Source: Frankia sp. QA3 (GTDB taxonomy: Bacteria > Actinomycetota > Actinomycetes > Frankiales > Frankiaceae). From it: DNA of 64,000 nt. A model generated the notes under the pieces. That model had not been told where the DNA came from and searched no databases. It was given only the letters and a program-made list of their open reading frames with translations. The stretch covers positions 3,985,431 to 4,049,430 of the forward strand of contig NZ_CM001489.1 of the NCBI RefSeq assembly GCF_000262465.1, given 5' to 3'. This document shows positions 52,712 to 62,238 of this stretch, piece by piece. Numbering within the stretch: position 1 is the stretch's first letter; each line of letters opens with the position of its first letter. Made by a program: the position numbers and the translations under genes.

Positions 52712-53113
52712 ATGGTCTACGTCATCACCGCGGCCTGCATCGACGTCACCGACCGGTCCTGCGTGGACGAGTGCCCGGTCGACTGCGTCTACGAGGGCCG
52801 GCGCAAGCTGTACATCCATCCCGAGGAGTGCATCGACTGCGGCGCCTGCGCGCGGGTCTGCCCCGTCGACGCGATCGCGTGGGACCGCGACCTCGACGAC
52901 GACGGCCGCGCGCACCTCGACGATGCGCACGCGTTCTTCTACCGCCCGCTGCCCGGCCGGGCGGAACCGATCGACGCCCCGGGCGGCGCGGCCCGTCTCG
53001 GGCCAGTGGGCGTCGACACCGCCGCGGTGACGGCCACCGGACCCCCGGTCGGCGACCCGGCTGCGACCCCAGCGGCAGACCTGGCGGCGGACCGATCGGC
53101 AGGTCGCGGATGA
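52712..53113 (+). CDS. Seven-iron (FdxA-type) ferredoxin with Ala/Pro tail
   Basis: 133 residues. The first 60 match FdxA: YVITAACIDVTDRSCVDECP, then YIHPEECIDCGACARVCP. Cys9, Cys17 and Cys50 should bind a 3Fe-4S cluster and Cys21, Cys40, Cys43 and Cys46 a 4Fe-4S cluster. The family ends near residue 105; here a ~35-residue Ala/Pro/Asp-rich tail follows. Its stop overlaps the ATG of the diiron protein, so it is the likely electron donor of that protein (inference). Confidence 0.93.
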   Translation: MVYVITAACIDVTDRSCVDECPVDCVYEGRRKLYIHPEECIDCGACARVCPVDAIAWDRDLDDDGRAHLDDAHAFFYRPLPGRAEPIDAPGGAARLGPVGVDTAAVTATGPPVGDPAATPAADLAADRSAGRG

Positions 53114-53784
53114 GCGCGTTCTACGACGGGCTGGTCGTCGGCCTGGAGCTGGCCCGCGCCGCCCTTCCGCCGGAGGAGGCGACGTTCTTCAACCGGCCGA
53201 TGAGCGAGCCGGAACTGATCGAATGGCTCTGCTTCCAGGCCTACTACGAACGACGGGCGGCGGAGTTCATCGGCCGCTGGCTCGCGGACACCCCGGAGGA
53301 CGACGCCTTCGTGCTGCTCGCCCGGCAGGTCCAGGACGAGGGGCGCCACTACCAGCTGCTGATGCGAGCCCTGGATCGCCGCGGCGTCACCTCGCTGGAC
53401 CGCTGGCGGCCCGAGCCGGAGTGGGAGGAGTGGATCGACGTCTGGTACCCCTCCGGCGCCGACACCCTCGAACGCATCGCCGCCCACAACATCACCGGTG
53501 AGATCGGCGCGGCGAACGCCTTCGTCGCCCTGCGCCCGCGGCTGCCCGCGGACGTGACGGCGACGCTCGACGCGATCCTGCCGGACGAGCGGTTCCACAT
53601 GCGGCTCGGGCAGACGGTGATCGACCGGCACTGCCACGACGGCGACCAGCGGGCGCGGGTCACCGCCCGCGTGCGGCGGACCTTCGAGCTGGAGCAGGCC
53701 GGCCGGGCCGCCTACAACCGGCGGATGGCCCGCCTCGGCCTCGCCGACACCACCCCCGACGCCCCCACGCCCCCGCTGGCCTGA
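53110..53784 (+). CDS. Ferritin-like diiron protein, putative oxygenase
   Basis: 224 residues, all helical. A complete carboxylate-bridged diiron ligand set is visible: Glu47 (AYYERRA), Glu77/His80 (DEGRHYQLL), Glu131 (NITGEIGAANAF) and Glu160/His163 (PDERFHMRL). That is the plan of PaaA-, MiaE- or AurF-like oxygenases and of some ferritins. Trp and Tyr residues between helices 2 and 3 (EPEWEEWIDVWYP) could line a substrate pocket. Its overlap with the ferredoxin gene and operon with an amidohydrolase favour an oxygenase or N-oxygenase over iron storage. The exact family is not recognised. Confidence 0.8.
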   Translation: MSAFYDGLVVGLELARAALPPEEATFFNRPMSEPELIEWLCFQAYYERRAAEFIGRWLADTPEDDAFVLLARQVQDEGRHYQLLMRALDRRGVTSLDRWRPEPEWEEWIDVWYPSGADTLERIAAHNITGEIGAANAFVALRPRLPADVTATLDAILPDERFHMRLGQTVIDRHCHDGDQRARVTARVRRTFELEQAGRAAYNRRMARLGLADTTPDAPTPPLA

Positions 53785-53796
53785 GCCCGGCGGGCC

Positions 53797-54219
53797 CTAC
53801 CGGTCGGCTCCCCCGGCCGGTGCGACCTGCTGCGCCGCCACGGGGCCGTTCCAGTCGACGAGCTGGACGATCACCCCGTTGGGGTCGCGGACCTGGAAGG
53901 CCCGCTCGCCCCACTCCTCCGCGGTCAGCGGCATCGTGATGGCGACCCCCTCGGCCTGCAACCGGGCCAGCTCCCCTTCCAGGTCCTCGACGACGAAGGC
54001 GAGGATGAGGCCGGCGGCATGCTCGTCGCGCTGGTCGGCGGGCAGCGTCGCGAGGCCGCGCCGCAGGAAGACGACGTTCATGCCGGCGTCCTCGCGGGCC
54101 AGCGAGGCGAAGCCGTCTGCGGCCATCTGCTCGGAGAAGGCGAAGTGGTCGGTGAGGAAGGCGCTGGACGCGGCGACGTCCTCGACGTTGAGCGAGACGG
54201 CGGAGGAGGTGATCTTCAT
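53797..54219 (-). CDS. VOC-family (glyoxalase/bleomycin-resistance-like) protein
   Basis: 140 residues in the vicinal-oxygen-chelate fold: ITSSAVSLNVEDVAASSAFL, then LAFVVEDLEGELARLQAEGV, then FQVRDPNGVIVQLVDWNG. The Asn-Gly-Val and Gln-Leu metal-site region is conserved. Small stand-alone members bind or modify toxic compounds; the activity is unknown. GGGAGCG precedes the ATG. Divergent from a TetR gene with shared direct-repeat sites, so probably controlled by it. Confidence 0.85.
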   Translation of the reverse strand: MKITSSAVSLNVEDVAASSAFLTDHFAFSEQMAADGFASLAREDAGMNVVFLRRGLATLPADQRDEHAAGLILAFVVEDLEGELARLQAEGVAITMPLTAEEWGERAFQVRDPNGVIVQLVDWNGPVAAQQVAPAGGADR

Positions 54220-54269
54220 GACTGCGCTCCCGGGGTCCGTGATGGTGGCCTGATCATACGAGAACCTTG

Positions 54270-54299
54270 TACGGAGTACACAGTACATCGTACGGAGTA
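54270..54299. promoter_or_regulatory. Candidate TetR operator, direct repeats two helical turns apart
   Basis: TACGGAGTA occurs at 54270-54278 and 54291-54299, a 21-bp spacing; between them are ACAGTACA-type bases that create overlapping inverted pairs (TGTAC/GTACA). It lies between the divergent VOC and TetR genes, 14 bp before the TetR ATG. Binding there would repress both genes. Confidence 0.65.
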
Positions 54300-54312
54300 A
54301 GGATGGAGATCC

Positions 54313-55092
54313 ATGCCCAGCGACCGGACGAGCGCCGGCGACCCCGCCAGGACCCTGGCCCTGCTCTGGCGCGACCCCTCGGCGACGCCGCGCCGCGGCC
54401 CCGCCCGGGGGCTCACCGTCGACGCGGTGGTCGACGCCGCCATCGCCCTGGCGGACCGGGAGGGCCTGGACGCGGTGACGATGCGCCGCGTCGCGCAGGC
54501 GCTGGGGGTCGTCCCGATGACGCTGTACACCTACGTCCCCGGCAAGGCCGAGCTGCTCGACCTCATGCTCGACGCGGCGTACGCCCGGATGGAGCGCACC
54601 GACAGCACGGGCGAGCCCTGGCGGACGCGGCTGGCGGCGGTCGCCCGGGAGAACCAGGCCCTGTTCGAGGCCCATCCCTGGGCCGTCGCCGTCTCCACTC
54701 TGCGCCCGTCGCTGGGGCCGGGCTCGATCGCCAAGTACGAGCACGAGCTCGCCGCCCTGGACGGCCTCGGGCTGCGCGACGTCGAGATGGACGACTGCCT
54801 GACCCACCTGCTGTCCTTCGTCCAGGCGAACGCCCGGGCCGCGATCGAGGCGAGCGCGGCGCGGGCGGCTGACGGCCTGACCGACCAGCACTGGTGGGAC
54901 CAGGCCGGGCCGCTGCTGGCCCGGGTCCTCGACCCGGACGCCTATCCGCTGGCCGTCCGGGTCGGCAGCGCGGCCGGGGCGGCCCGCGGCAGCGCTCACG
55001 ACCCCGGACACGCCTTCCACTTCGGCCTGGCTCGGGTCCTCGACGGGCTGGCAGCGCTCATCGAACGCGCCGGCCCAACGGGCGCCGGGTGA
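54313..55092 (+). CDS. TetR-family transcriptional regulator
   Basis: 259 residues. The DNA-binding domain starts after ~35 residues: LTVDAVVDAAIALADREGLD, then VTMRRVAQALGVVPMTLYTY, then VPGKAELLDLMLD. The C-terminal half matches the TetR_C group of actinobacterial tetracycline-repressor-like proteins (DDCLTHLLSFVQANARAA, then HFGLARVLDGLAAL). It most likely represses itself and the divergent VOC gene through the TACGGAGTA repeats. Confidence 0.93.
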   Translation: MPSDRTSAGDPARTLALLWRDPSATPRRGPARGLTVDAVVDAAIALADREGLDAVTMRRVAQALGVVPMTLYTYVPGKAELLDLMLDAAYARMERTDSTGEPWRTRLAAVARENQALFEAHPWAVAVSTLRPSLGPGSIAKYEHELAALDGLGLRDVEMDDCLTHLLSFVQANARAAIEASAARAADGLTDQHWWDQAGPLLARVLDPDAYPLAVRVGSAAGAARGSAHDPGHAFHFGLARVLDGLAALIERAGPTGAG

Positions 55093-55136
55093 GCGTTCGT
55101 CGGCGCCGTGACCAGCGACGAGGCGAGACTGGGGGC

Positions 55137-56471
55137 ATGCCGACGCTGCCGCCCGAGGTCGTCGCCCGCCTGACCGCCGCCCTCGACCCGGTCGACGCGG
55201 CCCTCGCCGACCGCCATCCGGGTGACACCGGCGCCCGCCAGCCCGTCCACACCTGCTATCTGCCGGCCGATCAGATGTTCCCCGACGTCGTGCTGGCGTG
55301 GGGTGAGCGGGCCCGCACCCTGCTCGCGGCGTACGGCGCCGACCCCGCGACGCTCGCTGCCGCGACCGGCGGCGACCGGCGGCCGGACGTCGCCGCGGCC
55401 GTCCACGCCCACACCCGGCGCGCGCTCACCGTGGAGCCGATCCAGGATCTGCGGGTCGACCTGGAGGACGGCTACGGCCTGCGGCCGGACCACGCCGAGG
55501 ACGCCGACGCCGTGAGCGCGGCCGAGGCTGTGCGCGCCGCCTCCGCGGCCGGTGCGCTGCCCGCCCGCTACGGGCTGCGGCCCAAGTCGCTCGACCCGCT
55601 GGTCCGCGCCCGCGGGCTGCGCAGCCTCGACCTGTTCCTCACCGCGCTCGCCGGCGACGACGGACCGCCGCCCGGCCTGGTGCTGACCCTGCCCAAGGTC
55701 GGCGACCCGCGGCAGCTGCGGGTGTTCGCCGACGTCCTCGCCGAGCTCGAGCAGCGGCTCGGGCTCGACCCGGTCTCGATCGAGGTGCAGATCGAGACGC
55801 CGGCCGCGGTGCTCGCCCTGCCCGCGCTGGTGCGGACCGGTCTCGACCTGGGCCCCGGCCGTCTCGTCGGGCTGCACGTCGGCACCTACGACTACTCGGC
55901 GGCGCTTGGAGTCACCGCCGGGCATCAGGCCAGTGACCACCCGGCGGTGGAGTACGCGACGACGATGATGCAGCTGGCCGCCGCCGGGACCGGCATCCAC
56001 GTCGCGGACGGCTCGTCGAACCTGCTGCCCGTCGACGGCGACGAGCGGCCGGGCGCGTCCGGCGACGACGTGCGCCGCGCCTGGCGCCGGCACGCCGAGC
56101 TGGTCCGCCGCGCCTGGCACCGGGGCCTCTACCAGGGCTGGGACCTGCATCCCGGGCAGCTGGTGAGCCGACACGCGGCGGTGGCCGGCTGCCTGCTGGC
56201 AGGGCTCGACGGTGCGCTCGCCCGGCTGGCCGCCTACGCCGCCGCCCGGCAGTCGGGGGCCGTCGCCGACGAGCCGGCGACCGGGCGGGCCCTGGCCGGG
56301 CACGTCCTGCGGGCGCTCGACGCCGGCCTGCTGGACGACCCGCGCCTTGCCGCCGCGGGCCTCGACCGGGCGACGGTCGCCCGCCTGGGCGGACGGAAAA
56401 CACACAACACGGCCACCACCCACGATCACACACGGCCCGACAAACCAAACGGCGGAAGTTCTTCACATTAA
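55137..56471 (+). CDS. DUF6986 / HpcH-HpaI aldolase-like protein
   Basis: 444 residues. A TIM-barrel lyase of the citrate-lyase-beta/HpcH class: DLRVDLEDGYGLRPDH (acidic metal site), LRPKSLDPL, LTLPKVGDPRQLRVF, VSIEVQIETPAAVLAL (conserved Glu) and GLHVGTYDYSAALGV. The DYSA motif and GWDLHPGQLVSRHAAV place it in the DUF6986 branch, which as I recall is often near purine-degradation genes in actinobacteria. A lyase or synthase acting on glyoxylate or a ureido acid would fit the neighbours (inference). The end is Thr/His/Asp-rich. Confidence 0.8.
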   Translation: MPTLPPEVVARLTAALDPVDAALADRHPGDTGARQPVHTCYLPADQMFPDVVLAWGERARTLLAAYGADPATLAAATGGDRRPDVAAAVHAHTRRALTVEPIQDLRVDLEDGYGLRPDHAEDADAVSAAEAVRAASAAGALPARYGLRPKSLDPLVRARGLRSLDLFLTALAGDDGPPPGLVLTLPKVGDPRQLRVFADVLAELEQRLGLDPVSIEVQIETPAAVLALPALVRTGLDLGPGRLVGLHVGTYDYSAALGVTAGHQASDHPAVEYATTMMQLAAAGTGIHVADGSSNLLPVDGDERPGASGDDVRRAWRRHAELVRRAWHRGLYQGWDLHPGQLVSRHAAVAGCLLAGLDGALARLAAYAAARQSGAVADEPATGRALAGHVLRALDAGLLDDPRLAAAGLDRATVARLGGRKTHNTATTHDHTRPDKPNGGSSSH

Positions 56472-56565
56472 CAGTGGATGAACAGCGGCAGACATCGCTC
56501 GATAGGCCGTTCTGGACGTTCCCGGCGGGTCGACATCGGCCCTGTCCGGGTCTACAACGGAGACC

Positions 56566-57714
<1,149 letters not shown>

Positions 57715-57803
57715 GGCCCGCGCGTACGGCACCCCGGCCGGGACGGCCGGCCATCGGACGGTCCTGGTGACGACCGGTGGACGTGACGAAAGGAGAGGCG
57801 GGC

Positions 57804-58067
57804 ATGGATTCCTGGATCGACCTGGACGCCCTGTGGAAGATCGTCGTCATCGGCCTGCTCGCCGGGGCGGGGCTGCCCGCGCTGTTCGCGATCGGGCTAC
57901 GCGCGGTGAGCCTGCCGGGTCGCGACGGCGGCCCGCCAGCCGCCGAGGCCGGCGGCGACCGCATCATCGGGACGAACCCGTTGGGCATCGCCGCCGGGGC
58001 GGTGTGCTTCGCCGTGGTGCTGGCCGGGATCGGCTGGGGTATCTACTCCGTCGTCGCGGGCGCCTGA
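57804..58067 (+). CDS. Small membrane protein linked to PitA
   Basis: 87 residues. ATG 57804 follows AGGAGAGG. Two membrane helices (WKIVVIGLLAGAGLPALFAI; AAGAVCFAVVLAGIGWGIY) with a Pro/Gly-rich loop. It matches the small protein that follows pitA in other actinobacteria (Rv0544c type), function unknown, possibly a PitA accessory subunit. It lies 89 bp after pitA and 39 bp before DUF3349. Confidence 0.8.
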   Translation: MDSWIDLDALWKIVVIGLLAGAGLPALFAIGLRAVSLPGRDGGPPAAEAGGDRIIGTNPLGIAAGAVCFAVVLAGIGWGIYSVVAGA

Positions 58068-58106
58068 TTGTCCGGTCTCCGGAGTTGCCCGGGAGGCGAG
58101 GGAAAG

Positions 58107-58415
58107 GTGAGTGGCGTGGCGTTGCCTCCGTTGCTGACATCGGTCATCCAGTGGCTGCGGGCCGGGTATCCCGACGGCGTCCCGGAGCGGGACTATCTGC
58201 CGCTGTTCGCGCTGCTGCGGCGCAAGCTGACCGGGGACGAGGTGGCCGCGGTCGCCGACGTGCTGACCGCGAGCGGCGACCCCGCCTCGGCCCTGGCGAT
58301 CCGCACGGCGATCGCGAACGTCACCCACGACGCCCCGCTGGAGGGCGATATCGCACGGGTCAGCGCCCGGCTCGCGGCCGGCGGATGGCCCCTGGCCACG
58401 CCGTCACGCCCGTAA
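58107..58415 (+). CDS. DUF3349 family protein
   Basis: 102 residues, helical: LPPLLTSVIQWLRAGYPDGV, then RDYLPLFALLRRKLTGDEVA, then IRTAIANVTHDAPLEGDIAR is the DUF3349 pattern (Rv0543c homologue, a small helical fold). No catalytic residues are evident. The GTG start has GGGAGGCGAGG upstream. Third gene of the pitA set. Confidence 0.88.
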   Translation: MSGVALPPLLTSVIQWLRAGYPDGVPERDYLPLFALLRRKLTGDEVAAVADVLTASGDPASALAIRTAIANVTHDAPLEGDIARVSARLAAGGWPLATPSRP

Positions 58416-58559
58416 CCCGCCACCGAGACCTGACCCGGCCGCCCCCGCGCCAGGCACTCTCACCCACCCGGCTCGCCTGCCCCAGACACCCGAAGCCTCG
58501 CCCGGCTCGCCCTCCCCCAGGCGGCCCGTGGCCGCCGAGGGCGGGCGGGCCGCATCGCG

Positions 58560-58958
58560 TCAGCTGCCGCGGTACGTCGAATAGCCGAACGGCGCCAGCA
58601 GGAGCGGGACGTGATGGTGATCCGCCGGGTCCGCGACGTGGAACGCGATGCTCACCTCGGGGAAGAACGCCGAGCGGGCGCTGGTGTCGAAGACGAGCCG
58701 CCAGAGGCCAGGCGTGGTCAGCGGCAGGCCGCCGACCCGGCCGTCGGCATCGGTGACCGCCTCGGTGACCACGGTCCAGCCGGTGCCGGTGCCGGTGCCG
58801 GTGCCGGTCTGGCTGCCGGCCTCGGCAGCGGTCTGGCTGCCGGGCTCGGCGCTGGTGGCGCTGGCATCCGGGCCGGGTTCCCCCCGTTCGAGCCGGACCG
58901 GCACCCCCGCGGCGGGCCGCCCCTGCGCCGTGTCCAGGACGTGTGTGGACAGCCCCAT
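58560..58958 (-). CDS. uraH: 5-hydroxyisourate hydrolase (transthyretin-like)
   Basis: 132 residues. It hydrolyses 5-hydroxyisourate, the product of uricase, to OHCU. Signatures: the start LSTHVLDTAQGRPAAGVPV (His5) and the C-terminal YSTYRGS tetrapeptide, with HHHVPLLLAPFGYSTY before it. Between residues ~34 and 62 an insertion (GSQTAAEAGSQTGTGTGTG) coded by hexanucleotide repeats (58780-58808) enlarges a surface loop. The gene lies 70 bp after the allantoicase-OHCU decarboxylase gene, last of the xdhB-allB-alc/uraD-uraH set. Confidence 0.93.
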   Translation of the reverse strand: MGLSTHVLDTAQGRPAAGVPVRLERGEPGPDASATSAEPGSQTAAEAGSQTGTGTGTGTGWTVVTEAVTDADGRVGGLPLTTPGLWRLVFDTSARSAFFPEVSIAFHVADPADHHHVPLLLAPFGYSTYRGS

Positions 58959-59028
58959 CTGCGCCTCCCGTACAGTTCCTGGCCTGTTCCGACCGGGTCC
59001 CGGTGACCGTCCCCGGTCACCGGCCGGG

Positions 59029-60579
59029 CTACGCCCCGGTGATCAGGTGCCGGATCCGCAGGGCAGTGATCTCCGCCTGCTGGCCGGCGGCGATGCGCAG
59101 CTCCTCGTCGGGCTCGTGGGCCATCCGCTCCTGGAGCAGGGCGAGCATCTCCTCGGCACTGCGTCCCGCCGCCCGGACCAGGAAGATGTAGCCGAAGCGC
59201 TCCTCGTAGGCGGCGTTGCCCGTCACGAAGGCCGCCTTGATCTCGTCGGGGGCCTCGTCCATCGCCGCCTGCTCCCGACGGGGGGCGTCGAGGGAGACCA
59301 CCGACGCCCGCGCCGTCGTCGGCGGCGCGGGGATGCCGGTCGGGCGCTCCCCGATCCGGGGATGCGCGGTGAACGCCTCGAACCAGGCCGACTCCGGCAG
59401 CCGCCACCATTCCTGCTCGGCGGCGGGCAGCAGGGCAGCCAGGGTGCCGAACGGACGGCGGGCCACCACCGCCTCGGCCCAGTCCTCGGACTCGCAGCAG
59501 GCCAGCAGCTCCTCGCGGGCGGCGTCCAAGGAGAGTGCGTCGAACCAGCGCATGGCCAGCGCCTCGCGCCCGGTGGCCGTCGGCACGCCGGTCAGCCGCA
59601 GCCGGGCCAGGCCGCCATCGGGGATCGCATCGACACGGACGTGGGTGGCCTGGACGGGAACCTCCAGGTCGAACAGGTGCCGGGTGTTGGGCTGCACCCG
59701 CGTGCGCGGCAGCAGCGGGACCCACTCGGTGATGGCGCTGATGTCATCGGGGTCGAGCAGGTCCGGGTAGTCCGCGGCCCACAGCTCGACGGCCCGAGGC
59801 GCGTTGCCGCGGAAGTGGCGGGTGTCGACCTCGGCCCGCACGATCAGGCCCTGCGTCGTCAGGCGGACCGCCGCCCAGTCGTGCCCGGTGCCGCGGCGGC
59901 GCCGGGTCTCCCAGCCCTCGCCCATCGCCCGGGCATCGCCGGAGGCGTTGAGGTTGTGCCGGTCGCCGTAGTGCATGTCGCTGGCGGCCACCACGACCCC
60001 GCCCAGATAGGCGGCGGCGAGATCGGAGGTGACCCGGTCGAGCAGGCGCGGGTCTGGCACGACCGTGCCATGCACGCGCAGCCGGGCGACTCCGCCGTCA
60101 GGATGGATGGTCAGCCGCAGGTGGGTGATGCGGAGTCGGCCCGCCTCCGCCACGGGCAGGACGTTGACCGCGTCGGCGGCGATCGGCGTGCGCGGGACCA
60201 GCTCCACCCAGTCGACGGCGTCGTCAGCGACCTCCGCGGCGGAGGGATAGCCGGCGACCGTCGCCCCGTGGATCTCGACGGCCTCCGGGGCGTTGCCGGT
60301 GAAGTGGGTGGTGTCGACGGTGATCGCGTGGGCGATGCCGGGCGCGCCGAGGCGGACGATGGCCCAGTCGGCCCCTGGCAGGTCGCGGCGGCGGCGGGTC
60401 TCCCAGCCGTCGGTCCACTGACCCCGTTCGGTGAACACGCCGGGGCGCACGATGGGCGGCTCGGGCAGCAGCATGCGCTCCGCGAACGCGAAGAACTCGT
60501 CGTTGACGGCCACGACCGTGCCGCCGGAACGGGCTGCCGCCAGGTCGACGAGGTTGGTCAGGTCGGGCTCGTCACTCAT
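59029..60579 (-). CDS. Bifunctional allantoicase / OHCU decarboxylase fusion
   Basis: 516 residues. Residues ~1-335 form two allantoicase repeats (each with DGWETRRRR or EGWETRRRR, TTHFTGN or TRHFRGNAP, and EIHG or ELWA segments), which split allantoate to ureidoglycolate and urea. Residues ~343-516 are a complete OHCU decarboxylase (FDALSLDAAREELLACC, FTAHPRIGERP with catalytic His406, and RFGYIFLVRAAGRSAEEMLA). The two activities are not consecutive in the pathway, with allantoinase acting between them. ATG 60579 is chosen; the upstream extension is low complexity. Uricase is absent nearby. Confidence 0.92.
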   Translation of the reverse strand: MSDEPDLTNLVDLAAARSGGTVVAVNDEFFAFAERMLLPEPPIVRPGVFTERGQWTDGWETRRRRDLPGADWAIVRLGAPGIAHAITVDTTHFTGNAPEAVEIHGATVAGYPSAAEVADDAVDWVELVPRTPIAADAVNVLPVAEAGRLRITHLRLTIHPDGGVARLRVHGTVVPDPRLLDRVTSDLAAAYLGGVVVAASDMHYGDRHNLNASGDARAMGEGWETRRRRGTGHDWAAVRLTTQGLIVRAEVDTRHFRGNAPRAVELWAADYPDLLDPDDISAITEWVPLLPRTRVQPNTRHLFDLEVPVQATHVRVDAIPDGGLARLRLTGVPTATGREALAMRWFDALSLDAAREELLACCESEDWAEAVVARRPFGTLAALLPAAEQEWWRLPESAWFEAFTAHPRIGERPTGIPAPPTTARASVVSLDAPRREQAAMDEAPDEIKAAFVTGNAAYEERFGYIFLVRAAGRSAEEMLALLQERMAHEPDEELRIAAGQQAEITALRIRHLITGA

Positions 60580-60867
60580 CAGGATCCTTCTCTCGGGTCG
60601 AGCGGTGTGCCCGCGGCGACCGGCTGCTCCGCGGCTGGTCGGGCCGGCTGCCGGGCAGCCGCCGGGGGTGGCGGCGAGGGTGGCGGCGGGCCCTGCGGGA
60701 CAGGCTGGGTCAGCGCGTTTGCGGGACGCAAAGGGTACGTCCCGTCGACGCCTGCTGCTGGTCCAGGTCGGCATCCCGGGGCCGGTCCGAGGTCCCCCAT
60801 CCGCACCAGCCGCCGACGTGGCCCCCGGCCGCGGAAGGTCCTGACCCGACCGGGCGATGCGGCCACC

Positions 60868-62238
60868 TCACCTTGCCAGCAGGCGTCCCCGCGGCGGACG
60901 GTCACCGTCCACACGCACCCCCCGCAGATAGGTTGCCTGGACGACTCCGTCGAGGCTGCGTCCAGCGTAGGGGGTGAGCGGGTGGCGGTGCCGCAACATG
61001 GACGGCTCAACCAGGAAGGACGCATCCGGATCGAAGACGATGAGGTCGGCGTCCGCACCGACGGCGAGCCGGCCCTTGCCGCGCAGCCCGGCGAGATCCG
61101 CGGGGCCCGCGCACATCCAGCCGACCACGTCGGCAAGGGTATGCCCCCGGGCGCGGGCCTGGGTCCACACCGCGGGTAGCCCGATCTGCACAGACGCGAT
61201 GCCGCCCCAGGCGGCCGCGAAGTCGCCGCTGTCGATGTGCTTGACCTCGGGGGTCGACGGCGAGTGGTCGCTGACGATCCCGGTGAGCAATCCCGCCGAC
61301 ATCGCGTCCCACAACCGGTCCAGGTTCGTCCTGCCCCGAATGGGCGGCGCGCACTTGAACACGGTGGCCCCTTCGGGGACCTCCTCCGCGGTGAACGTCA
61401 AATAGTGCGGGCAGGTCTCGGCGGTCAGCGACAGCCCCTCCCCCCGGGCGGCGGCGATCTCGTCGAGGGCGTCGGCGGCGGACAGGTGCAGGACGTGCAG
61501 CCGGGCACCCGTCGCCGCGGACAGCGCCGCCAGCCCCGCTACCGCCTGTGTCTCCGCCGCCGCGGGCCGCGAGGCCAGCCAGCTCGCGAACGCCCGCCCG
61601 GCCACCGGCGGCGCCGCCTCGAGGACCGCGGGCGACTCTGCGTGCACGACCGTGAGGGCGCCCATCCGGGCGGTGTGCCGGGCGGCGGCGGCCAGTACCT
61701 CCATCGAGACGTGCGGGAACTCCTCGACCCCCGACGGGGCCAGGAACGCCTTGAAGCCGAAGACACCGGCGTCGTGCAGGGCAGCCAGATCGGCGAGGTT
61801 GCGGGTGTCGGCGCCGATGATGCCGCCCCAGAACCCGACGTCAACAGCGATCTGCCCGTCGGCAACCGCCCGCTTGGCCGTCAGCGCCGCGAGGGAGGTC
61901 GTCGGCGGGATCGAGTTCAACGGCATGTCGATGATCGTGGTGACGCCACCCGCCGCCGCAGCGCGGGTGGCGGTCGCGAAGCCCTCCCACTCGGTCCGGC
62001 CCGGCTCGTTGACATGCACGTGGCTGTCGACCACACCGGGTAGCAACGCCAGGTCGCCGAGGTCGGTGACCAGGGCGTCCGCCGGCACCTCGGTGGGCTC
62101 GGTGATCGCGGTGATCCGACCGTCGGCGAGGTGCACCGCCGCCGGCCGCTCGCCGTCGGGCAGGGCCACCCGGCGGGACCGCAGCACCTGCGGGCGCTCC
62201 GGCAGGCGCGCCGGCGCGCCCGGGGGAAAGTCACTCAT
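60868..62238 (-). CDS. allB: Allantoinase
   Basis: 456 residues, cyclic amidohydrolase. It opens allantoin to allantoate. Metal and catalytic groups: VVDSHVHVNEPGRTEWEG, the carboxylated lysine in FGFKAFLAPSGVEEF, VVHAES, LHVLHLSAADALDEI and IVSDHSPSTPEVK. Length and motifs match AllB rather than dihydroorotase. Its ATG overlaps the stop of the xanthine-dehydrogenase subunit (ATGA), so translation is coupled. 288 bp separate it from the allantoicase fusion. Confidence 0.95.
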   Translation of the reverse strand: MSDFPPGAPARLPERPQVLRSRRVALPDGERPAAVHLADGRITAITEPTEVPADALVTDLGDLALLPGVVDSHVHVNEPGRTEWEGFATATRAAAAGGVTTIIDMPLNSIPPTTSLAALTAKRAVADGQIAVDVGFWGGIIGADTRNLADLAALHDAGVFGFKAFLAPSGVEEFPHVSMEVLAAAARHTARMGALTVVHAESPAVLEAAPPVAGRAFASWLASRPAAAETQAVAGLAALSAATGARLHVLHLSAADALDEIAAARGEGLSLTAETCPHYLTFTAEEVPEGATVFKCAPPIRGRTNLDRLWDAMSAGLLTGIVSDHSPSTPEVKHIDSGDFAAAWGGIASVQIGLPAVWTQARARGHTLADVVGWMCAGPADLAGLRGKGRLAVGADADLIVFDPDASFLVEPSMLRHRHPLTPYAGRSLDGVVQATYLRGVRVDGDRPPRGRLLAR

